A stretch of DNA of 64,000 bases from Boswellia sacra (lineage: Eukaryota; Streptophyta; Magnoliopsida; Sapindales; Burseraceae). The stretch is from contig SNVD02014879.1 in the NCBI GenBank assembly GCA_013180625.2, positions 1-64,000 of the forward strand, written 5' to 3'. Made by a program: the position numbers and the translations under genes. Under the pieces are notes generated by a model. The model was not told where the DNA came from, made no database searches, and worked only from the letters and a program-made list of their open reading frames with translations. Shown here one piece after another: positions 47,089 through 58,733 of this stretch; the first letter of the stretch is position 1; each line of letters begins with the position of its first letter.

Positions 47089-49911
47089 ATGGCGGCCGAA
47101 GCAATTCTTTCCGTTGTCTTGGACCAGCTTGCTTCCATCACTGTTGAGGAGGCACGACAACAGATCAGCCTAGTTGGGGATGTCAAGAAAGAACTGAAAA
47201 AGCTTACCAGCAATTTTCAAGCTATTCAAGACGTGCTCGTTGATGCTGAGCAGAGACAAGTGAAGGAGAAACGCGTGAGATCTTGGTTAGACGAGCTCAA
47301 AGACATATCCTACGACCTGGAGGATGTGTTGGATGAGTGGAACACTCAAATCATGAAATTGCAAATCGAGGGAAGCCATGAAGATGCTAATCATCTCGTC
47401 TCTAAGAAGAAGGTATGTTTCTGCCTTCCCTCTCCCTGCTTTAGTATCAAACAAGTTGCTTTACGTCGTGACATTGCTCTCAAGATAAAAGAAATAAATA
47501 AAAATCTCGATGATATTTCCAAACGAAAGGATATGTTCAAATTTGAAGTGAGTAGGAGCAATGAAAAACCAAATAGAGAAGAAACTACCTCTTCAGTTGA
47601 TGTGTCTGACATAAGTGGTAGAGATTTTGAGAAGAAGACTTTAGTAAACTTGTTGTTATCTGAGAGTAGTGATCCACAACAAGGCCTCCGTGTCATCTCA
47701 ATTGTAGGCATGGGCGGGATTGGAAAAACCACCCTTGCTCAACTTGCCTACAAGGATGATCAGATTATAAGAAACTTTGGTAGTGAAAATCTAGTTTGGG
47801 TGTGTGTCTCAGATCCTTTTGATAAATCAAAGATTGCTAAAGCTATTCTTGAATCCTTTAAAAGAGACACCTCAAATTTAACTACACTTAAATCTCTTTT
47901 AAAAGAAGTTGGAAAATCTGTCGTAAAAAGGAAGTTTTTTCTTGTTTTAGATGATGTTTGGACAGAGAACTACATTGAATGGGAATCATTATACAAATGT
48001 TTAAAAAATGGTCTCCCAGGAAGTAAAATTTTGGTTACCACACGTATGGAAACAGTTGCTCGCACAATGAATTCATATTCATCTGACATTTTAAATATTA
48101 AGGAATTGTCTAATGATGAATGTTGGTCATTGTTTAAAAGGTTAGCTTTTTTTGATAGGGCTCTTGATGAATGTGAAAATTTAGAAGAAATTGGTAGAGA
48201 AATTGTGAGGAAGTGTAAGGGATTGCCTCTTGCTGCAAAGACTATGGGGAGTCTCTTACGGCATAAAAAAACTAGAGAAGAATGGCAATTAATCTTAGAT
48301 GATGAAATGTGGAAATTAGAATCCTTTGAAAGAGGTATTTTTCCTCCTCTTTTGTTGAGTTACAATGATTTACCTCCTATGGTAAAATCATGTTTCATAT
48401 ATTGTGCCATCTTTCCAAAGGATTGGAAACTAGATAGAAATGAATTAATTCATCTATGGATGGCTCAAGGTTATTTGCCATCAAATCAAAATAGAGAGAT
48501 TGAGGCAATAGGTAAGGAATATTTTGATATCTTAGCTAGTCGATCTTTTTTTCAAGATTTCGAAAAAGATGAAGTTGATGATTATAATATAAAGTGTAAA
48601 ATACATGATATTGTGCATGATGTCGCATTATTTCTCTCTCAAAAAGAATGTCTTACGCTTAAAGTCAATGATTCTAAAAAATCGAGCGTGGACTTTTCTC
48701 ATGATAAAACTCGTCATTTAATGCTTACCATGAGTGAAGTGGGGAATTATTCTATCCTTAGAGCTAATCCCAAAAAGTTGCGAAGCCTCTTAATTCACGA
48801 TAATTCATACACAAATGAGTATGATCAGTTCCCATTAAACATGGAGCAATTAACTCATTTAAGGACATTAATGTTTCAATGTGGTTTGGTTAAAGAGATT
48901 CCAAGAGAAATCACAAAATTGATATATTTGAGATTTCTTCATTTAATTGTTGGTAAGGTGGAAGCATTACCTGATACCTTATGTGAGTTATACAATTTAC
49001 AAACTTTAAGGGTTTGTGGTAATAATTTGAAAAGATTACCTCTTGGGATGGAAAAGTTAATTAAACTAAGGAATCTATTAATCTCCGAGTGTGAGCATAT
49101 AAGTTGGATGCCCAAGGGAATGGAGAAATTAAATTGCCTTCAAACATTAAGAGATTTTTATGTTAATGGCAGTGATGATGATAACAATGCATGTACACTT
49201 GAAGCTTTAAAAAATCTGAATCAGCTTATGTCTCTTGATATAGATAGGCTGGGAAATGTAAAAGATGGGAGTGAGATTAAGAAGGCCCAACTTTGGGATA
49301 AAAAAAAGTTGGTTCAGTTGTATTTAGACTTTTCGGAAAATATGGCTGGTCAAGTTGACCATGAAATACTCCTTAAAGCCTTTCAACCACCTCCTCCAAA
49401 TTTAGAGGTTTTAGGGATAAATTGTTACAGAGGCAACATTTTATCCCCCAATTGGATGATGTCACTTAGTACCTTGAAGAAATTAGTCATTTGGAGTTGT
49501 GGGAATTGGGAGTGTTTGCCTCCTTTAGGAAATTGGCCATACCTTGAATCACTTGAAATAAACAACATAGACAGCATAAAAAGAGTGAGTGATGAATTCT
49601 TGGGTGTAGAAAGTGGTGGTGCATCGTCATCATTATCTTCTTCAAATATTATTTTCTTTCCGAAATTGAAATCTCTTGTATTCTATGATATGTCTAATTG
49701 GGAAGAATGGGATTATGGGATTACAAGGAAGGATGAAGAAGATATTACAATTATGCCACATCTTCGATCTTTAACGTTTTATATGTGCCCCAAATTAAGA
49801 GTATTGCCAGAAGAGCTTTTTCAAAGGACGACGTTAGTGGAATTGAAGATAGGGCAGTCCAGCCAAATTCTAAAGGAACGATATGAAGAATGGAGAGATG
49901 GAGAGAAATGA
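47089..49911 (+). CDS. CNL disease-resistance protein D (RGA-like)
   Basis: Intact 940-residue CC-NB-ARC-LRR receptor. The EDVID position reads LEDVLDEW; P-loop GMGGIGKTT is at 207-215, LVLDDVW at about 285-291, then GSKILVTTR, GLPLAA and CFIYCAIFPKD. The MHD motif is IHD (about 505-507), from ATG to ATA, while His and Asp are kept. Start chosen at MAAEAIL; the frame is open four codons further without an ATG. Sequence affinities change along the gene: CC like C, linker and NB-ARC like A, LRR and proximal 3' flank like C. It is probably functional, as no break is visible. Confidence 0.95.
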   Translation: MAAEAILSVVLDQLASITVEEARQQISLVGDVKKELKKLTSNFQAIQDVLVDAEQRQVKEKRVRSWLDELKDISYDLEDVLDEWNTQIMKLQIEGSHEDANHLVSKKKVCFCLPSPCFSIKQVALRRDIALKIKEINKNLDDISKRKDMFKFEVSRSNEKPNREETTSSVDVSDISGRDFEKKTLVNLLLSESSDPQQGLRVISIVGMGGIGKTTLAQLAYKDDQIIRNFGSENLVWVCVSDPFDKSKIAKAILESFKRDTSNLTTLKSLLKEVGKSVVKRKFFLVLDDVWTENYIEWESLYKCLKNGLPGSKILVTTRMETVARTMNSYSSDILNIKELSNDECWSLFKRLAFFDRALDECENLEEIGREIVRKCKGLPLAAKTMGSLLRHKKTREEWQLILDDEMWKLESFERGIFPPLLLSYNDLPPMVKSCFIYCAIFPKDWKLDRNELIHLWMAQGYLPSNQNREIEAIGKEYFDILASRSFFQDFEKDEVDDYNIKCKIHDIVHDVALFLSQKECLTLKVNDSKKSSVDFSHDKTRHLMLTMSEVGNYSILRANPKKLRSLLIHDNSYTNEYDQFPLNMEQLTHLRTLMFQCGLVKEIPREITKLIYLRFLHLIVGKVEALPDTLCELYNLQTLRVCGNNLKRLPLGMEKLIKLRNLLISECEHISWMPKGMEKLNCLQTLRDFYVNGSDDDNNACTLEALKNLNQLMSLDIDRLGNVKDGSEIKKAQLWDKKKLVQLYLDFSENMAGQVDHEILLKAFQPPPPNLEVLGINCYRGNILSPNWMMSLSTLKKLVIWSCGNWECLPPLGNWPYLESLEINNIDSIKRVSDEFLGVESGGASSSLSSSNIIFFPKLKSLVFYDMSNWEEWDYGITRKDEEDITIMPHLRSLTFYMCPKLRVLPEELFQRTTLVELKIGQSSQILKERYEEWRDGEK

Positions 49912-52679
49912 TACAACTAACTAACTTTTGGTGCCCAGAACTCTCATGTGGCTGCATCTGCTACTACGGTAATTTCTTCTCATCTTGTTTTTAATTTATC
50001 TGCTATTTGTTAACTAAGAGATAGACAAAAGCTTCTTTTCAAATTTTAACTGTCAGCGTTCAGTAGAGATGGTAGAACCTTTAGGGCTAAATTTTTATCA
50101 AATTCGATATCATCTGATTTTGCAAAAGTAGTTTGCTAATGATTTCAATTTGATGAAACTTTATGTGCAGAACTTGATTTTCATCCCATTGTTGACCCAA
50201 TTGTGCAAACACATATCCGGATGCTTCCATCAAACTATAGATATTCCAAGTTTGGTTCTCACAGCCTCTTCAATGTGGATTAAATATGAACTAGGTGAAT
50301 GACTATGAGCATACTTTTATATAATCTTCTATATTCGTTTTGTACCCTCTCAAATGTATTTGCCAATGTCGAGCTTCCGTGTTACAGCCCCAGAATCATT
50401 TAATGATGGAGACACGTCAATTTTTTTCCCCTGTGGCTTTGATGGAGAGATGAAGAACGTGACAAGTTGAAGAAGATGGTAAATTTTCATAACAAAAGTT
50501 TTACTAACTGCTTCAACTCTTGCTCGGTTTTCTTCTTCTAAGGTACAGTTAAATTAACATTTAAATTATGTGAATTGGAGAGTTACTTTAGCTACCATGT
50601 AAACTATGTGCAGTAAAGAAAAGTGGGTGATGAGAAGGGATTAGCCCAATGCACTACTAAACAATGTCATTGTTTATATGTTGCAGTCACTAATACCTTT
50701 TTTTTTTCCTCTGCTGTTTGCCTTTACTATGAATAATGTCATTGTTAATATTGTGCTGTTTGGACTAAAGACTGTGTGGACTTTATGGAAAATGAAAATA
50801 TGAAGCTGATTGATACCATAGGAGAATGCACTGTCTGGTATTTGAATGTCCAACATAATGGTAAAATAAGTCTTCTTGCCAATGATTTCAAATAAGGAAA
50901 TTAATATTTCAAGTACAGAATCAAAGGAAAATGCTGACGCAGACGGAAGGTGAAGGCAACCAGCTGCACTTATTCATATTTTCTGCACTAGGATTTGCAT
51001 TCTCTGAAACAAACTTTTTAAGCTTTTTCAATATGCCTTTTCTTTTCTGTATTTAAGGCATCCTCTGAATGGACCTTTTCTCACGTGTTTAAATATCACA
51101 GGAAAAGGTATTGGATTCCAAAGGCTTCTCCTGTGGCCACTAGTTCTTTCGCTGAGAAGCGCTAAACAAAGAAGATGTGACCAGCAAGAAGAGATGATGA
51201 TGTTGCTCTGCTTTCAAACACCAAAGGCTCTACCAGATCATGTCGGTGAGAATAGAACTTTCATGGCATTGGTTATAAGATTTGCAATCACAATGTGATA
51301 TGTATGGGGTATAGGATATCCATTGTTTTATTCTGCTTTTATTTTGAAAGTTATGCAGTTCAACTAAAATCCATGATCGATACAGGAAATGCTAATGCCA
51401 AGTGAAGGGAAGCATGCAAAGATGCATCATGAGCAGGCTGATGGGAGTGTTTTCGTTTATTTTATCGTTGGACATAGAATTTCAGGCATTTCACTGTACA
51501 TTTTGAATAGGTTGGAGCTATCAATTCTACAACCAGCATGATGAACAATGGCCAATATATAGGTAGAATCACTCTCTAAGAACCTCTATATCAGATATGG
51601 AATTATTAAAATGACTTCTTGATAAAGTAATCCTGACTTTTCTACTATAAAAAGTAAAGGAAAGCATAATCTTTGTCTGAACTTTAAGATCTATAGGCCT
51701 AGAATATATAAATCAGCATATATTAGTGAAGGACTCAAAGTGTTGTTCTTTCTTTGACATGGAAATAACAAAAATCTTTATTTAGCTTATTCTTTTTTGC
51801 AGGTCAAATGGAGAAAATGTTTCAAATGGTAGGGGAGGCATTCTTTATGATAAAATGGAAGACTAGGTAACATTTTCAGATACAGCGTATGATTGGTCTT
51901 ATTATTTCCTTTCCCCTCCTTCAGGCAAGGCATGTAACAGAATATCAAGGAAGCCAGCTATTCCTTATGCACTGCTTATGGTTTCTGTCACTAAATTTGA
52001 CAGCTGATCATTGCAGAACAGAAAATTTGGTTGACAATACCTCAAAATCAATATTGCTCTCACTGTGATGGTGTGTGGGAGTAAAGCTAGGCAAATGGAT
52101 TTTATTGTCCAATGTAATTTTTTTCATAATGTATCCATTTTTTTATTATGTATCTTTGACAAGCCATGTTTTAACTTTCAACTTTTTCTCTAGAAAACTG
52201 ACTGTTATGGCACACTCACAGCCAATGGCAACATTGCAAGAGAAAGCAAACTGTCACGCCACATTTTCACACACTGTGAAAAAGGTCAAGAAGTCACCTA
52301 ACTTTGTTGTTGATTAGAGCTGCAGAAGTATTTTAAAGAGAATAAGCACTTCTAATAGAAGTTTTGACAAAGTAAAAATATGTTATTTTTGTCAATTTTG
52401 TATGCACTGACTGTATACTTGAGTGTGTCCCTTTTTCCAGGTATCCTTCTTATGGGTTTTGTCACTTGAAAAGGCATTGTGAACTTGTCAATGCCTACAT
52501 TCCAGCTGAGAGAGAGAAGTTGAATCAATGCAAATGATGCAAGTGCAACATCAAACTAGGCAAGTGGCTTTGAGTATCTTGTTAACCTCTGTCATTATAA
52601 GGTTTATATATATTGAGTTTTCAATCTATGACAAGTTTCTTTCCCCTTTTTTTCCCTTTTCCTTTTATTTATTTGTCTA
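49912..52679 (+). other. 3' flank of CNL D with exon-like blocks
   Basis: The fullest copy of the 3' flank in the window: it contains both the proximal part shared with C (49912-50500) and lost from A, and the middle part shared with A (51480-52615) and lost from C. It therefore best approximates the ancestral arrangement. No protein is recognised; the 80-codon frame at 52075-52317 (MAHSQPMATLQEKANC) is nearly identical in A but degraded near 20757. Confidence 0.5.
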
Positions 52680-53640
52680 TGCAAAGATTCCTCCTGCTAT
52701 GGACCAGAATCAAATTCCAAAGGAGAACCAAAATTTGCAGAGGAAGCAAACTGTCATGACTAGATATATCATAAGGCTAAAGGTAAAGTACAGGACCTTC
52801 ATTAATATATCATTGGTATTTAATTTGAGTAATTAACGCCAAATAGTTGATAAGAGAAATATAATCCATCCAATGCCATGGGCTACAGAGGATGTTGGAT
52901 ACTTAATCATAAAATGTCTGATATCATGTTTGGGAATTGACAGGTTTATGTATCATTAAGGTACCTAATGATCCTGAGGCTAAGCATGTATATTTCTTGT
53001 CCCCCTCACCTACATTTGTCACATGAAGAAGAGCCAAAGCAAAGAGAACGTGCCATCAAGAGAAGACAAGATGACTTTATTTTGTACCTTTAGATACAAA
53101 ATCCTGGACAGCACCAAGAGGAAGGCCTACCAGCTGACCCTCATGTCCCATTACTGGATCACTTCATGTCCCGAAACTTCAACCTGGTTAGTGATGCTTC
53201 ATATCTTTTCTCGACTTTATTCTATTGTGGTTTGTGTAGCAATCATATATTTAGAACGAAATTCGTTAGTACTTCAAAGTTTGTGTGTGTTTAACTCTTC
53301 TTGCTGCCTGAAATTTTTGCACAGTGATTGACCCTAGAATGTGTTTCTTGCAGTACTCATCTATGCGAGGATGCTCAGAAAGGTCACAATTTCGAAGTGA
53401 GCTAAAGAATTTCAAAGTGGCCCAGACTATTGCAAGAAGCCATGCCTCCTGATTGCACACTCGGAAGTGGGCAGAATGCAAACTCTTGTAGACAGTCAGA
53501 GATAGCTGATCTTTCTGCTCACACGTTGAAGCTAGGTGAAGCGAACTTACAAATCCCTGAATCTGATTCTATAAGCAAGAAAATGGATAACATTCTGTAT
53601 GTAGTTTCAGTCATTGACAAGAGGATCAGTTGATAGTTTT
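52680..53640 (+). other. CNL 3'-flank exon-like module, copy D
   Basis: Nearly identical to copy A (10381-11340) with scattered substitutions and small indels. Confidence 0.55.
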
Positions 53641-56375
53641 CTGTTAGGTGTTAAGCCGATGGTGTTTGCCAGTGTTGTTAAGTTTACTTCATGTCATTCT
53701 TTAGTAATGAAACGAAGACAAACAACATATCATTTGTAATATGTAAATTCCAGTTGGTCAAAATTTGGAATACCAATCTCTCTCATTTGTAATTTAACTT
53801 TTTCATGTAAAAGTTCATTGATATTTGGCTACGCAATGAAAAGTCTCTTGCTCTGTGCATCAATATACTATTTAATCTAATAAAATGTTTGATATAACAT
53901 CAATCTTCATTTTGAAATATTAATTTCACTATGTAATGCATGAGATTTGAAGCTCTAAACCTTCTATTTCTCATTAATGATTCTGAATATCTATTTAATG
54001 TTCTTATTAAATATATAATAACTTACAATCATATTTTTTATTATCTCACTAAATTTGAGAAAATATAAAAAGAATAGCTAATTCTTAAAATATAGCGTTG
54101 AATTTTAGTAATTTTTATTTTTTTAATTATGTAGCCAAAGATTAAATTTTTAAGTAAACTAACCTAATAAGTTTTTATACTAGACAACAAGATAAGCATC
54201 GAAAAATGGTTGAACTAAACCAATGTTGGATACATGAAAGTATATATTAAAATGTCAAGATGCTATATATTTCCGATATTAAAGATAATTTGAATATCGA
54301 ACTTTATTAGATAATAAAAAAATTAGTTTTACTTGCACAATAAAAAAATAATAGATTTACTAATTTTATTTTTTCCTGCAATATTGTTCAAAAAATTGAC
54401 TGAAATATATTCTATTTTGAATATTTGTTCACAGAATCCATGGAAATCTATTATCTATAAGATAACACCCACCCAGCATAATACTGCAAGGAATTTTTGT
54501 TCCAAGTTACATTTATTAAAATTAATCTCATCTAGATAATTCATTTAATTTCAATTAAAGGGAAATTAGAAAATATAGTATGGTAGACATTAATTTTTTT
54601 AAATCATATTAATTTAATTACTAATCTAATCATACCCTAGATGTGTTACACAATTTTTTTTGCTTTGATACAGAACAATCCAATTAATACTGCGTGATAT
54701 CTGTGATAGATGGCAATTTGTAAGAAATTTTGATTTGATGAGACGCTGAAATTACTCGTTTACTTATACTATAGAATGAAGGACGTCGTCACCCGCATGT
54801 AATCTTTTCGCGGACGGATCCAATGTGAAGGTAAGTGAAGTGTTGGATTCGCTTTACTGGCCAGGACAAGGTGTCCCATTAATTTTAATTGGACTTTCTT
54901 TACTGGTCTTATTATGTTTGATTAAGAGGCATAGAGATTCAAACATTTTTATATCACTTAATTTAAACATTTTTTCATTTCTTTAATTCAGACATTTTTA
55001 TCTGAAAATAAGTGATTAGAGATTCAGACAAACGAAAATAAATTTTTATATTACTTAATTCTATTCAGATTCAGATTTAAGTGGTTAAAACAAACAGTCC
55101 CTAAATATTCATTTGTTTGATCAAGTAATTTTTTTTTTTTTGTTTCACTTAGAAGTTGAAGATGCAGTCTTCTTAACCCACTTTGATCTGGAAACTGAAT
55201 TCACCCAGAATCCGGAAGCTAGTGCTTTTGTTTATGTATTAATCATTGATGTAGGGAATTTATTTTTACAGTATATATGTATACTTTGTTTGATTAGTAA
55301 TTATTTTAAATGTCATGTCATATTCAATTGGAAGGAGTTGGCTTATTTACAATATTATATATAAGAGGAAATGAATGAATCTCTACATTAATGTAATAAA
55401 TATAATCAAATAAGGAATTATGAGCGTTACTCTTTCACTAATTTGATTAATTAATCATCAGTTTAGCATAATCTGATCTGATCACTTAATTTCATATTGA
55501 GTCAATCAATTTGTTATCAATTTATGATAATCTTATATTATCATCAATTAAATTAGTACAACAGCATCTTATATTTAAGAATTAATACATAGTATAATGG
55601 AGATCAAAACTAAGAATTACCATTGATAATTATTATACTTAAATACATGACAATTAAAAAAAATTATAACTCGAATGAAATCAGCTTCGAAATTAGTAAA
55701 TTAATTTCAAAGTGTAAATTTTAAAAGAAATCGGTAAATTTTAAAATGAAATATATACGAGGTTTTTATTCGAAATTATATTTGCTTTTTTAAATTAATT
55801 TGAAGAAAGAAAAACAATAAGAACTAATAAGATGCGTTCTGTAATTGTAAAGACTAATTTGTACTTGAAAAAAATTCTGTTACAACGTTACTGGTCAGCT
55901 TCGGCCCACTTGAGATTAAAACGAATTTCTGGAATTCATAAATGGACATTCTGTTTAATACAAGTCTTTGCCTGCAACAAATATTTCTTGGTGATTCTGC
56001 TTGTTTCTCGGCGATATTTGCGTAAAAAACATTTTCTTTTATGTTAGTACTTCAAAGCTAAAAATATCAACTGAGATTGCTTTGCAGTGTAATTTGATTT
56101 AGGTTTCTTTGGATTCATGGTTTCTTATCGTAATTTGACCTATAATCTATTCACTCAACTTCAAGTCCAACCAACGTTAATATAACTAAGGGTTGAATTT
56201 GTAATTCTCTGAATTTTTGTTCAAAAAATTTAAATTATTTTGATTGCTTTAAACGATAATGATTAAAATATGTTTAGAAACTCCAAAATCCAATGTATAT
56301 CCATTTTAATTTATAATTTTAACAACCGTATATTGTTAACATCAAAATTCCAAAGAGTGTTTCATTTTTTATTAG
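53641..56375. other. Intergenic DNA right of the cluster
   Basis: Up to about 54150 it matches the tail after module A (to about 11900), where paralogy to the CNL unit ends. The rest is unique AT-rich DNA. Short open frames at 55113-55364 and 55832-56047 lack recognisable motifs and I do not call them genes. Confidence 0.45.
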
Positions 56376-56779
56376 GATTAATTGCAATTTCGTCTCTAAG
56401 GTATGGTTTTGGAGAGTGAAAGGTGGAGATTGAGATGGAAGATGGCGGAAGAGACGGAAGAGAGGAGGATGGAAGTTGACCGTGGGTTTTAAAAATTTTT
56501 TCATTGTTATTAGTGTAATTAAATGAAAATAGGGTTTAATTTTTGAATGGATTGTGTGCCAGTGGTTTGATTTGACTTGAATTCAAGGGTGTAAATTGAT
56601 CATCCACTTCTTAATTTGAATTAATATTAGAATTTTAGTATAAGGACATTAAAGTAATTTTACTCGCATACAGGAAAATTAACCGAAAATTGTTGGCCGG
56701 AGCATCGAATGGAGGGCCAATTTGCAATATTTAATACCCAGGAACGAAACCATATCTTAGGGACGAAATTACAATTATC
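56376..56779. mobile_element. Probable MITE, about 400 bp
   Basis: Inverted ends: left AATTGCAATTTCGTCTCTAA then GGTATGGTTTT, right the inverse complement AATTGTAATTTCGTCCCTAA then GATATGGTTTC. About 26 of 30 positions match. Target duplication unclear (TTATTAG versus TTATTGC). Confidence 0.65.
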
Positions 56780-56835
56780 TTATTGCCCCTGGACTATCTG
56801 CACCTACTACCACAGCTAAATTTTTATCAAATAAC

Positions 56836-57399
56836 TTTTGGGTCGTCTAGTAACTATATCTAACTCCTATTTTAATCTTAACTATTTTTAGTCCTTCTTT
56901 TAAAACGAAAGTACAAAGATATCCCTAATAGTTTTAAAAATAATAAAATTATATTACATATATAGTTTTTTGCATGACATAGTTATGCAATTACACGGGA
57001 GAGTCGTGCAAAAAATTAAAAAAAAAGATCTTGGATGTTTTACATAACTATATGATGCAATTTGCACAATCATTTCATAAAATAATTGTCAACAACATTT
57101 CAAATATAGTTATTATATTGCATGATTGAGTTTTGCAATTTCAAGACTCTATCGTATAAAAAAAATGACTTTAGAAATTTTGCACGACTAGTTCACTATA
57201 GAGTTGTGCAAAATTAAAAATCTCAAGAATTTCACACAACTCCGTCGTGTAATTTGCAAGACTATTTCATGTACTATATAGAAATAGTATTTTATACTTT
57301 AACAATAAAAAAGGGTCTTCAAGTCTTTTTGCATGAAAAATAGGTCATAAATAATTAAAAGTAAAAAATAGGTTAGATTTAGTTAAAGGACCCTAAAAA
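56836..57399. mobile_element. Possible MITE, about 560 bp
   Basis: Imperfect inverted ends: left TTTTGGGTCGTCTAGTAACT, ATATCTAAC; right inverse complement TTTTAGGGTCCTTTAACT, AAATCTAACC. The interior repeats GTGCAAAAT/GCACGACT-like words in both orientations. No target duplication is certain. Confidence 0.45.
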
Positions 57400-58444
57400 G
57401 GGGTTAAATTAAAAAAAAAAATTACTTCCCAAGTGGTCAGAGTCCCAAATTAAGCAACTGTAAGATCTCCAGGCTGTGCAGGCGTTTACTCTCGAGTAAT
57501 TGACTCCATTTGGTTGGCAAGAGAATTAATTATATAAAATCCTGGCAGCCATCCATCAAGACGGTAGTGTTAACCCAATTTTGTAAAATATATATTAGTT
57601 GACTTTATTATGAAAAAAATATTGATTAATAAATAAGCACTCTTCTTCGTGACCTTTTTCTTCCTTTTTAAGAAACTTATTTTCAATTGAAATTAACTCA
57701 AAACTTATTTTATTGATTCAGACTCATAAACTAATACTCATGTTCACACCCATGAGTTACATAGTACTTCAACTTAAATTTTCTATTGTTAACAAAAATA
57801 CATAACTATTTTGTTAACAATAATGTTATATTTACAAAATCTTTATACAAAGTTGGTGTTGATTAAGTGAATGAAGTTTGGCAACAATTGATTCTTTCTC
57901 TGGACTTTCTATTGGCAACTTGCTCAACGTTATCTCTCTCCTCTATAATATAATATTGAAGGTGTCAATTTGTTAATCTTACTGTAAAGTTGATTGTTGC
58001 CAAGAAACATTGCTGATCAGAGCTTAACTAATTTTATACAATTTGCCAACTTCAATTAATTTTATGTCAAATGTTAAAAATTTTGTAATTTGTGAAGTTT
58101 CTCATGCATTTAAATTTGATTCATGGTATCGGTAGCTCATGATTGTTAAATAATCTAAGGATTTAAAGTATTTAAAGTCTCCAGCATAATTATTATCGTT
58201 TATAGTTGGAGCCTTAATTATTTTGCTAGATCTACTTATTATTTATTACTATTTTTATTGTTTTCTCTTTTAAAATACTCGTTATGATTTAAATTAATTA
58301 ACATATTATTTTATCGAATACTCGTCTAACTTTTCACTGTGATGATGAGTTACCTTTCTTAACTTTTCTTTCGATCAATTAGTCAAATAGGGTAGGTAGT
58401 GAATTAAATTGAACAAAACGTCCCTGCAATTATTATTAGGCTAT
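57400..58444. other. Intergenic DNA
   Basis: AT-rich; some phrases (for example CAACTTGCTCAACG, TTGCCAAGAAACATTGC) resemble CNL upstream sequence near 13280. No gene seen. Confidence 0.35.
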
Positions 58445-58733
58445 TATTTTTTTTGAAAAAAATTACTATTTACATTAAAAGAAAAATGAAAGTACAGAAT
58501 ACGAGGAGCATACCCCAAGAAGAGTACCTAGTACTCACAAGTCTAAAAGGAAATAATAAAGCCCAAATACCTCAAAACAAAACAAAACAAACATAAAGTA
58601 GAGCCTAGAGTCCCAAACAAAACAGAACATGGCGCACTGGCCCAAAACCAACCACAACAGGTTGTCTTCAATAAAACAACAAAGACGAAGGGGCACAGTG
58701 GCCCAGACAAATAGACAAAATCCAAGAAATAAA

